Below are positions 24,447 to 64,000 of a stretch of 64,000 nt of DNA, in pieces; within the stretch, counting starts at the first letter, position 1; every line of letters begins with the position of its first letter. Origin of the DNA: Branchiostoma floridae (taxonomy: Eukaryota > Chordata > Leptocardii > Amphioxiformes > Branchiostomatidae). The stretch covers positions 13,677,526 through 13,741,525 of the forward strand of contig NC_049993.1 in NCBI RefSeq assembly GCF_000003815.2, in the 5' to 3' direction. The notes beneath the pieces were generated by a model. It did not search any database. It was not told the DNA's origin and saw only the letters and a program-made list of their open reading frames with translations. The position numbers and the translations under genes were made by a program.

Positions 24447-25634
24447 TATCTAGCTGGAACTTCTACACTTAAATTGTTGCCCTCTCCTCCCACCATCACA
24501 TTCTAGCTGCAGTCAAATAGACTGATCTTGAGTGACTGTCCATCACAATTAGCAGTTCAACCAATGATAGCATGGTAATTAGCGGTTCAACCAATGAGAG
24601 AGAGGCTGCATGTCTGTCAAAGAAGTTACATTTTTATGTCATTTTTATGCATCTTGGTAAGGGTGGGTGAGGGTACGGAATCCTCCATATGGTACATTCA
24701 AATCTACTCTTGATCACTATTGGAAAAACTACTTTATTTCTGGATTATTTTTTTTTAAATATGTATACAAAGGAAATACAACATGGTACTGTGATTCATT
24801 TAATAATTTTACAACAATCCAAATACTGGTACACATGTACACAATATTGACTTTCACACTTATTATGTTCAAGACAAATCCTTTTTGATATTCTATTTTT
24901 ACATAAGTTGACACAAGGAATAACATACAATGTAACGTTACCAACCTCCTGAATAAAAGACCTTTACATAATTTTCCCATCAAATAATTTACATGCTTTA
25001 TCATATGCTTGGAGAGTATCACAATATCCTTATTGTATTACAACTGTCATTCATAACCACAGTATCCAAAGAGCTCAAAATACATCCTTATACCATATCT
25101 GATGGTTACTTTCTTCCTGAATACAAAATTGACACATCAGAAGTTATAATTCTTCCATGGCAAAATGTTCCTCCCTTTTCAAACATACGAAAGCTAGGCT
25201 ATATGTTTATTTCTCTATTGGTTAAATGGCAGTTCAGCAGACACAGCCAGGGCTGCTCAACTAGCCACAGGCTATTACAAAGGGCTGACAAAGATAAACC
25301 CTATTTCAATACCAACATATTTGCACACTATTACCACCATATACATGTTTGTACAGCATGTTACACACACTGCCACCTGGCAAGACTGCTAGGAACTGCA
25401 AAAAGGTTGTTGTTTTTTCCATATCAGAAATCATAAACTGGAGATAAAGAAAGCACCAGTATTTTTGGCTTCATTTCTTTAATTACGCATCAAGAAATGT
25501 CCTGAAAGTAAGTGTAATTTTGTCTTATCCCAGAGAAACTAAAGAGTGTCTGTAATATACATAATCAGCACATATGGCACTGTTATAGCTCAAAAACTAT
25601 CAGAAGTTTCAATAGACCAGTTCATGGTTTCAAC

Positions 25635-25813
25635 TGTGCATGCACAGCAAGATGCATTATGGATAACATGTCAAAGTTGAAAGCCACTGATACATAAACA
25701 AAACATGCCTAAGCATGTATAAATCATGGTCTAGACAAGAACTGTTTACAAGTTAGAAGCCTTCACCTTTGACATATTACCCACAATGCATTTCACAGTG
25801 CATGCACAGTTTA
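25635..25813. mobile_element. foldback MITE near the PM20D2-like stop codon
   Basis: ACTGTGCATGCACAGCAAG (about 25636) and its partner ending GTGCATGCACAGTTT (about 25813) are inverted copies; inside them GATGCATTATGG pairs with CCACAATGCATT and ACATGTCAAAG with CTTTGACATAT. Related pieces occur near 30115-30160, 31130-31165 and 48815-48945, including the shared phrase AAGAACTGTTTAC. The element ends about 30 bases past the PM20D2-like stop codon, so it probably lies in the 3' UTR. Confidence 0.65.
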
Positions 25814-25843
25814 AACTGTGAACAGGCTTATATGATTCCCCTT

Positions 25844-28800
25844 TTAAGGAAATGGGTTAGTCCCAGCAATGACAGGTGTGTGGACTGCGTCTATTGTCTC
25901 AAACTCATTTTTTATATCACTCTTGAGTGTGGACTGCTGCATGACTTCCAGGGCTGTCATTGCCATGGCCTGTGCACACTGCAGTACCGGCTGCTGGGCC
26001 TCGGGGGCGCTGCTGGCCTCGGTGAAGGCCTGGGTGTGGATGGGTGCCTGTGTCTTGATGTCAAACGCAGGGTAGACACACGGGACGACGTGTGACACGT
26101 TACCCACGTCGGTGGAACCTGTCGAACACTGCAGGACCTGATGGAAGAAAGGTACAGAGAAATTCAGAACGTAATTTTTGCTGCATGTTATGAATTATCT
26201 TTCTTGTTCTTGATACACGCCCACTTTGAAATACTACTTTCATCACTTTCTTGATAACAGATATTCCATTTCAAGATACATGCATTAAAAAAATCAACTA
26301 TGACAAAACTGTAGTTCTTAAAAGCTGGTAAGGGATCCTAACCTTAACCAATCCCACTTTTCAATGCCAAAAGCTTTCTGTTACCTAAAAAGCAGGACCA
26401 TGGAATGTCCAGAACATGAAAAAATGGGTGATCTCAGTTCAGCTCACAGAAGAGCCATCCTTCCATTGGTTGTGACAGAGAAGACAGACACTAAGTACAG
26501 TGTTTACAGGTTTATTGTACCAAGGAAATTCCTTTGGTTCATTTCAACAAGCACAAGGAACAGCGGACCGTGACTTAACGTCCCATTCTTAGGATTGAAA
26601 CCCTTTCCGGTCGCATACATGTTGAGTGAGTGACACAGCCGGGATCAAACTCACAGCAGCTAGTTTCAAAAGCAGGGTTGCTAACCACTGGATTAGGCAT
26701 ACTACCACTGCAAAAACATGATATTGGGAGTTCTGCTGCAGTACCATAGAAAGCCGCTAAGCCACAATCTTACCTCCTCATCTGTGGAGAACTGCAGGCC
26801 CAGTGCCTCAGCATGCTTCTTGTACAGGTTAGCCAGGACCGAGTTGTGAACCACGTTGTGATACGGCTTGTCCAGGAACTCAAAGTTCACCTCGCAGCCG
26901 GTGGCCTTGGCCGCGGCGACGAAGCACGCGGTGGCCCGCTGCTGGAGGAACATCAGGTCCGTCTGTTCCGGCGCTCGGAGGTAGAACAGCATCTCTGTCT
27001 CCTCCGGGATGATGTTGGGCTTCAGGCCGCCATTCGTGATGATTCCTGGACAGATACAGATAAAGTTACCAGACCTTTAAAATCTTGGTGAGATTAATCA
27101 AATAATTCTTCACCTAGTGACTCTTGAAAAAATGTACCACCAAATTATCGGCGTCTGCTCAGTACACCTAGGGGCTAGTTTCGTGATCTCGCAAGACTGG
27201 CCCATTCCATGATCAAGGTGTACAGCAGATAGCAAAAATTGGGAGGTACGTGTTTTACGAGTTTTCAAGAGTCACTGATTGAAGAATTACTCTGTCAACT
27301 CACTCATACGTGACTGATGAACCTCTTCAACGATATTTTTGAGATTAGCCCAAATTTTAATCCTCTACTCTAACCTGACATAAATGTTTGATGATGAATT
27401 AGAACAACTAATGTAAAAATACCATACTCTTTGAGGTACAAATGTAGTAAGTTTTGAAGCTGTACAAGAATCTTTTAACCTTCTCCCTGTCACCTAACAC
27501 TGGAGAAGGTACGTTAAAGCTTTCTACAATCGACAGATAAATGTTATTCGTCAATGTTGGCCTGTAAACAAGTTTTCACTATTACTTTGAAAAAGCACAA
27601 AAATTCCTTAAATGACACATACACCATGCACCTTGATATGATCTATGGGTGATAACAAGCAATTTTGTTGCTGATACACAGATATGTTAGCAATAAAGGG
27701 GTGAGGCATGACTCTACCTACCGTTGATCTTCCAGGTGGGTTTGATCTGTTGTCTCATGAGCGCCACGTTGCTGTAGCACGCCACGGCGGCGTCCAGAGC
27801 GTTCTTACCCTCCCACGGCTGGGTGGAGGCATGGGCAGCTTTGCCTGTCATCAAACAAGAAAGAAAGATCAACAAGAAAATTCAACACAAGACAGGAAAA
27901 AGACCACACATATCTGTCCTTACAGGTGGCAAATTCCAATGAATATGTTAACTGTATGACTATATGTCCGGTCTTTCTTGACCTTCCTTTATGTTTTTGG
28001 CGACACCTCTGAGACAGAGGCATATTCCCACATCTGTTTCATTTTGCATCGCTTTCTTTCTTCACAAGGGTTTCTGTTCAAGTAAAAATGATCTATGATT
28101 CTGAACAAGTTCAGCTCAGAGACCTCTGTGAATACATGTAGTTGTGATACTCTTCCATTGATCATGACAGAGAAGACAGATGCTACGCATAGTTCATGGT
28201 ACTAGCCTACTAGGGAATACTGTCCTACTATTAGCTCTTTACTACAAGAGCAATGAACAGTGGACCATGGCTTAATGTCCCATCCTAAGGACTATAACCA
28301 TTTCCAGTAGAGCGCATGTCTCTTGAGTGACAGAGCAAGGATTCAAACTAACGGTTTCTTGTTCAAGAGACAGGGCCAACAAACATTGGACTATATACAT
28401 TTTGGACCATGCATTACATCTCCCTTCTAAAGTATAAATCTAAGTTCCTCTCTTTTTCACATCCTAAGCAAAAAAGGTGTACATGCAATCATTACCTGAA
28501 TAGTTGACTCGGACTCTCAGAATGTTGAGCGTGACTGGTGCAGCTATGTTCTCGTTCAGGGGTTGAGCCAGCATGGCGAAGTCGATCCCATCAAAACAGC
28601 CCTCATTGATCATGTCCAGCTTCCCTCCTCCACCTTCTGTAGCTGGGGTACCCAGTACTGTCACCTGGAGATGATAGAAATATAATTACTGCAAGATGAT
28701 ATGTCGATGAGGGTTAGACTTCCAGGTAATAAGATACACAAGATGACATACAGTTACTAAAAAAATGGATAGATTTGGAAACGCTCGTACCCAGCGCCGC

Positions 28801-31800
28801 GAAGAAGCCATAGGTTTAGATTGTAGGCTTAACCAATCCACAAATAAAACTATATGGAGTCCACAACTGTCATTTTGTTTTGTTTTGTTTTGTGTTTGTC
28901 TCAATTACCTTAGCAAATCGTAAGTTGTGTGACCCTTGTGTGCGTTTCTATACAACATGTGACTGTACCCGAGTTAGCTAGTATAATTCTACAGTTACCA
29001 GGGCGAATGACGAAAGTTTGCGCAAGACGAAAGTTTACTATTTGGGGGGTAAAATGTTGCCACAATGGTGATACGTTACATCAAAGGGAACTTTAAAATG
29101 TACCTAATTTGGTGGCGCTGTGAGGGTGTTAAGATTACCCTTCTAGATTGCCGAGAGGGGAGTTATGTCACGGAAGGGAGTTTGCTATGGTAGCGAGTTT
29201 GGCCTTCTCCGCGGACGCGCCAGTAGCTCTCCTTCCCAGGTTTATATCGCTTCCCCCAGCATGCTTTGCACGGAAAAGACGTTCTCTTACCCAGGTTACC
29301 CAGGACACAAAGACTTGGTAAACACGAAAATGCGCCCCGCTATGCTCAGTGGGCCGGGGCGTGGATCTAATTAAAGGACGCTGTGGAGGAGCGTGGGGTG
29401 GGGAGCTTTTTCTGAGTGCACTTCAAAACTGCCTGTATAGTCTTTGGCTTGGAGCCAAGATACTATAGATTATGAAAACTATTATCTTGTGACGATTTAT
29501 TGCATAAGTGTAGGATACCTTTGAAGTATTTGGCATCCTTGTGACAGTTTGCCAATTATTTGATTCAGATAGCTCTCACCTTTATTGCATTAGCCATTAC
29601 CCAAATGGACTGTTTGAAATGCTACAACAAAGTGACATTGAGCATGCAATTCAAGGGTAAAAAAAAATAGGTCACTAAACTGTTGTATGGGGTTGGTCAA
29701 CTAGAAATTGTAAGGGTTAAGATGCTTGGCACTATCACCCTGGTACAACACAGCTTATACAAGCTATCAGTGTGTGTCAGGCAAAAAGCAGGTGTTTAGC
29801 GAATATTGATTTACATATACACATGTATGTATAATTTTTACACGTCTATTCAATCTTGTTACTTTGGAGGAAGACTTTGTACAAGCCACGAGGCTTTTTT
29901 TCTTCCCCCCTGCATGTACTTTCATCATTTAATTTGTTTTATGTTAACTTTTTTAAAGATTGTGCAAAATAAATCAAATCAAATCAAAACATATCAATCA
30001 ATAATTTGATGTGCGGATCAATTAATAATCCAAACTGCTGCCATCTTGGTACGCAACAGTTGTAAAAAAATACAGATGTGCTGCTCATATTACAGTATTT
30101 TGTTTTCAAAATAAGCCCTTTCATAGATTCAACTGTGCATGTGCAGGTCAAAGGTGCCAGTGCCGCTGCAATATATGCAAAACAGCATCTGTTATGCAAG
30201 ACGACCAACAGAGGCCATGTCTGGATATGTATAACATCCATTGGCATAATACCGGTCGGTTTACTGCAATTTCTCAAGCAATGCTAATTTGGCAAATGAT
30301 CAACGCATCATTTTCTCCAGTTACATGTTGCTGTTACAGCTTACCTTTGCCACTTCTTCTGTGTAAATTATTTTGTCTCTCTGGTCCTGCTAAAAACATA
30401 ATATCGTAATTGGAACACACCGCGGAATTGCACGGAGAACGGGCGCGTGGTTGGAAGGGGGTGCACTATACCGGTCGAACGAAACACGGCACAATTAACT
30501 GCCGCTATGTACCTTTATTCATCCTCTGTTGTTCCTTTCTTTCCTGTTAGTAGTTGCACAAAACAAAAATCTGCATGAGCATACAAAAAGTCATGAGAAA
30601 ATGGGCGTATACTGACAAGAATTTTCATTTAATTTTGGTCCGTCACAACCGCTATGACGTAAAACTTTACTGCTGGCCGTAGCATTAAAAATGGCGGGAA
30701 AATGGCAGCGTACGTTCAATTTGACCCATTCAGCCGTAGATCCGGGCTATTATGCAACGGTTCCTCACACTTTTACACGAGTTGTAGGTCACCAAAAGAA
30801 ATTCAAGATTGCTGTTGAATCATGCTCGTCTTGTGCCGTGAGCACATGTGATTATTATCTACAAATCTGACGATGAACGTGACAGTGTGTTTGTCCCACG
30901 ACGAGCTCGCCTGCCCCGAAAATGACCTGAAAACTTTTGGCCTTGTTGTCTTCGAATGCATTGTTATCGATGCTTTGTAAATTATGTATTGGACACCTAG
31001 ATGTCTGAAGTGTGCATACCTCAGAAATAACTATTGTTGCATGTGTAGATCTCTTTAAGTTCCACTATTTTTAATCGACCGGTATAAGGCTTATGACCGG
31101 TATTATGCCAATGCATGTTATATAGGCAGGGTATACAGCAGGATCAAAACAAGAACTGTTTACATTATTAAATTCACTACTGATATTTTCAAACACATCT
31201 TCGATGTCCTTCATTCAAGGAGGTTCAATAACAACATGCATCACACTTCACTAATATAGTAACGACCTATGTAAACCATGTTATGTATGTCCTCAAACGC
31301 CCTCTAAAAATCCTTGATGACGTCATACCAGGAAGTGATTGAATACATCCTGACATATCTACTTTATTTTTATGACCAGTAAGAGATTTTTTTTAAAATA
31401 AACATTTTCTTGTTAGTCTTTCGTTTTTAAAGCAAAGATACAAGCTTTACACAGTTAAGGGTTTAATTACCTTCCCCAGCTTTTGTTGTTGTTTGATGGC
31501 GGCTTGGATGCCCAGTGCGGCGGCCACACTCGCCTCGCTGCTTAGGTTTCGGCCCGCTGCGTGTCCGAGAGAGGGCAGGGCGTCATATTCACACATCACA
31601 CACACATGAACACCCTCTCCATCCCCTGAACCGTACGTCGCACGGAACCCTGTTTTCTTGATATAGTTTCTCTCGACTTTAAAACCTTTGTTTTCCAAGA
31701 AATCCGTCAGGACGTTGTGAGCATGGGTCTCTTGGAACGCAAGCTCCGGATTCTTCCAAATCTCGCTGCTCAGATGGTTCAAATCGTCTTTAGCGTCGCC

Positions 31801-31839
31801 GATTGCTTTTGAGCAAACAGAGGATAGTTCTCCCGCCAT
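25844..31839 (-). CDS. PM20D2: PM20D2-like M20 family protein, probable pseudoenzyme
   Basis: Five coding exons: 31839-31471, 28664-28496, 27844-27722, 27045-26774, 26137-25844, with consistent phases, giving 408 aa (human PM20D2 about 436). Related proteins cleave dipeptide or amide bonds with two metal ions. Family marks present: EIWKNPELAFQETHAH, CEYDALPSLGHA, GTPATEGGGGKLDMI, GKAAHAS.QPWEGKNALDAA, NGGLKPNIIP, TGSTDVGNVS and IHTQAFTEA. Key positions differ from what I know of the M20D group: GHACGHN reads GHAAGRN (Cys and His ligands lost), the AEE motif reads ATE (general base lost), and AHP reads AQP (His ligand lost). Only the second Glu and the C-terminal His remain. Splice sites and frame are intact, so this looks like a maintained non-catalytic paralogue rather than a dead gene. 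A canonical active PM20D2 may exist elsewhere in the genome. Confidence 0.88.
26445..26706 (-). mobile_element. tRNA-derived SINE copy in intron 4
   Basis: Read on the minus strand the element begins TGCCTAATCCAGTGGTTAGC (A-box like) and then carries a B-box-like GTTTGATCCCG. The other end includes CTTCCATTGGTTGTGACAGA on the plus strand. A second copy of the family is at 28155-28395. It is diverged and I could not define target duplications. Confidence 0.6.
28150..28395 (-). mobile_element. second copy of the same SINE family
   Basis: Shares CTTCCATTGATCATGACAGA, GAACAGTGGACCATGGCTTA, ATGTCCCATCCTAAGGA and CATGTCTCTTGAGTGACAGA with the copy at 26445-26706, in the same orientation. It lies in the intron between exons 2 and 3 of the PM20D2-like gene. 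Confidence 0.6.
30230..31122. mobile_element. candidate DNA transposon with 28-bp inverted ends
   Basis: 30230-30257 (TATAACATCCATTGGCATAA then TACCGGTC) is the inverse of 31095-31122 with one mismatch. Subterminal copies of TATACCGGTCGA occur inside (about 30468 and, inverted, about 31075). The 893-base interior is non-coding as far as I can see. Clear target duplications were not found. It lies in the large first intron of the PM20D2-like gene. Confidence 0.55.
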
Positions 31840-34090
31840 GGTTTCCGTTGTTTCTTATCACTGTTGCAAACAAGGTTGTAAAACATCCGCTCAGGACATT
31901 CGGAAATTTCCACTCAGCTGTCACGTGAAAGGCGCGCCAAATTTTAACCTTTCAACTTTTCACCCGCAAATAGCAGCAGAATGTTACTGATATTTATTCA
32001 CACATTTGCAATATCACGAGGTAAAAAATACAATTTAACCAGAACAAAATATCAAAATATAATTTATACAGCAAAATGTGTAGTACATATTTGACGAAAA
32101 CTGCTTAAACGAAGAAAATTGGTAGACGATTCCCTCTGTCTGCTGCCATCTTTACTGCAGAGGTCAACTAAGAGCTTCGAGTGATCTAATTAAGTTTCGT
32201 GCACAAAACTACGAGCGTTGATTGGTTACCGAAGTACGTTCGGATGATCGGATTTCCGAATCTCCGAACCCAAGTTTACGACCAGTCAATTTAAATACCG
32301 GAAAATATTGGAAAGCACAGAAAACCACATGAAGGACGGTAAAATGTACCAAAATACAGTATTACGTTATGTTTTTTAATAATGAGTTAACATTGCAGGT
32401 TGCAATTTTGGCACAGAATGATCATGATATTTATATGCCATATATTATATATATATACGACGGCGACCCTGCTCGGCGGCCACGTTAATTACAATGTCTG
32501 TTTAGCCAGGTCTCAGAAGTTGCACAATATTAAAGTGAGGTGGAATACACAAATTATGCAAAATGTAACAAACAACCTTTGGTGTTAATTCATCAAAGCA
32601 TTTCGTTAGATTCCACCTCTCTTGGTCTCTCTTGTTATGCACCTTCTCAGACCGGGTCACCCCGCTAGATATATAAATTGTATTCTGCAAAGGACTAAAG
32701 GAGCTGATAACAAACATGGCCGCCGCACCGGGTCTCCCGTCGTCACAGGTACTATTACACGTTTAGTGCTCTCGGGCGATTTCTTCATTTCAGGGCCATA
32801 TATAGATTATTTTGTGCCAAAATATAGCAATCTTCAATGTTAATTCATCAAAACATGGTGCATTTTAGTATATTTCATCCTCCTTCATGTGTTTTCCTGT
32901 GGTTTCTTATACATTCCGATACTTACATGAACCCCTAAGTGCATGTTGTAGAAATGGCAACTCTTATTCGTGAGCTTCGTTTCGTTTCAAATTTTGTCTC
33001 ACATCTCTATTTCACAACATTTTAGCCCATGATATAAGGTAATATTACTAAAAAAATATATTTGATGTTATTTTGTATTCAGTTTATTTGCTTATGTAGA
33101 GTAAAATCAAGAAAACTGGACATGATAATCGTGTTTCGGAATCATATGTCACGTTTCCTGTCAACTCTGGCAGAAGCCGAGGTCGTCGACCGCGCTTTCC
33201 GACCGAGTTTCAAGTTGGCCGAAGATGCGTGTTGCTTCCTCTTGTAGTTGTTCCTCATGCGGTACGTTCAAATGTCATGTTCCACAACTTTTACTGTGTT
33301 TTATATCACGTGGTTACGTCAATCATCCTGCTAAATCATGATAGTATCTAGCTGTTCTGAAGGGGTACTATCTTATCTGTCGTATTTTTGTATCAACTAC
33401 ACGCCCCATTCTCGGTGAATCTATGTCGCCCCCCTCCCCACCTTAGGTTTCCGATTTTCAGCCTACAGAAACTAGCGTGGATTTAAGCTTGTCAGTGATG
33501 TAGAAAACCATTTACGGGCGCCCGATACACAAGAATAGTTTAGCCATTTCATGCTAGCAGTTGCTAAACAATGTCATTGGGAATATTTTGTTGCTGTCAT
33601 GTGAAACATACGTGTGTGTTATGGCGCGAGGCGTGGTCATAAAATTTAGGTCACAAAAATCATGAATAACTTTAAGTTAATAAACAAGCATGATTTAATT
33701 AAACGTCAGAATGAAATTAAGAATGCATAATGGCTATGAGAGCACAACAATTTTTAATGGTAGTCTTGTTGGGAAAAGTTTGAGCAGGTAGCACACAATA
33801 TCAACAGGGTTGTAGCCAGGATTAAATATTTTAGCGTAACGTTAATGGTAAGGGCAAAGCAACCACTAGTTGTACAGTACACCCTCTATTTGTAATATTT
33901 GAGGATTGATAGAATCGTGATGGATGGAATTTACAGATTGTGGCATTGTGTATCCTTATGGTTCTGGTAGTTAACTCCGAGAATCTAGAGAATCTGGGTT
34001 CCAGTCCAAAGCAAAGGTGCTTGAGTGTTCTGTTGCTAACTAAAATGCGTGTATATATCATTACAGATTGGCGCCCCCTGACCTGTACCA
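31840..34090. other. divergent promoter region of PM20D2-like and USP24
   Basis: The two genes start 2.25 kb apart on opposite strands. An inverted CCAAT box (GATTGG) lies near 32218. A foldback of about 157 bases spans 32503-32660 (GGTCTCAGAAG..GAGGTGGAAT with its inverse). An ATG with the context AACATGGCCGCC at 32716 opens 11 codons to a donor-like CAG|GTACTA at 32749; splicing this to the acceptor-like TTACAG before 34068 would give a short upstream ORF, so it may be a non-coding or regulatory 5' exon of USP24. The direct repeat GTTAATTCATCAAA occurs at about 32584 and 32840. Confidence 0.4.
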
Positions 34091-63724
<29,634 letters not shown>

Positions 63725-64000
63725 GTGGGTGAAGTAAGCTTAATGAAAAAATCATTCTAGAGAATTTGTAAATGTGTGAGACTGTAAATACAAGAAATGG
63801 CAACAAAATGCAATGTAGCACAATTTTTATGTAGTCTGTTTGCACTAAGTCTAAGTTTGCACTGAGATTTGCACAAATATTTTCTCATACACTCTTGAAG
63901 TTATCCTTGCTACTGCTATCTTTTGATGTTCTGTGGTACATTTCATTATATTTTTCTATTTAACCATACAGTATTCTCTGTTGTTTTGTAAAGTTTTATC

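Larger units (their letters stand above)
21080..25634. other. intergenic region between TLCD4 and the PM20D2-like gene
   Basis: About 4.5 kb, AT-rich, with both flanking genes pointing into it (convergent 3' ends). It contains a perfect hairpin at 21674-21699, a 106-base tandem duplication at 21761-21966 and a mariner-like MITE at about 24179-24446. A CRE-like TGACGTCA lies near 22360. I see no supported coding exon. Confidence 0.55.

Noticed and set aside
33062-33247. 61-aa plus-strand open frame as an upstream gene or exon
   Set aside because: No splice signals in phase and no recognisable motif; only the second half looks even weakly protein-like.

Overview
The window is animal nuclear DNA with long AT-rich introns, GT-AG splicing and many short non-autonomous transposons. 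The best fit is a cephalochordate (amphioxus, Branchiostoma). The basis is full-length chordate-like orthologues, a decayed C2H2 zinc-finger array of a style common in amphioxus, and dense MITE and tRNA-SINE content. The organism call is inference.

Layout. Bases 1-8960 are mostly intergenic: weak coding signals on the minus strand (486-1390), a dead C2H2 zinc-finger array (about 2690-3165) and an 80-base perfect-arm hairpin (3531-3610). Four genes follow. (1) Diacylglycerol kinase theta (DGKQ), minus strand, 13605 to 8964, in only two coding exons, 943 aa. (2) A TLC-domain protein of the TLCD4 (TMEM56) type, plus strand, 16751-21079, seven coding exons, 280 aa. (3) A PM20D2-like M20 peptidase/amidohydrolase, minus strand, 31839 to 25844, five exons, 408 aa. 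It has an intact frame but has lost most metal ligands and the catalytic base, so it looks like a pseudoenzyme. (4) Ubiquitin hydrolase USP24, plus strand, from 34091 to past the window end; I traced 35 exons and 2,123 codons with every splice phase consistent. It contains UBA, UBL and a complete USP catalytic domain. The last part of the protein lies beyond base 64000.

The most striking feature is inside USP24. At seven separate exon/intron junctions the splice site, with adjoining exon and intron sequence, is tandemly duplicated: 20 copies at the exon 6 donor, 3 at the exon 9 donor, 7 full plus 3 short at the exon 12 donor, 3 at the exon 15 acceptor, 2 at exon 22, 4 at exon 30 and about 6 at exon 33. 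The functional site is always the outermost copy joined to the full exon, and the spare copies lie in the intron as redundant or decoy splice sites. Some copies would be usable in frame: 45-nt potential micro-exons at exon 6 and a 35-aa extension at exon 15. Other introns carry a LINE fragment inside the largest array, two PIF/Harbinger-like elements with 3-bp target duplications, a SINE with an 8-bp target duplication, a hAT-like MITE with an 8-bp target duplication (in TLCD4), foldback elements and CCAAT-rich minisatellites.

The four genes have unrelated roles (lipid signalling, membrane TLC-domain function, a peptidase-like protein, deubiquitination). I see no operon-like or functional clustering.
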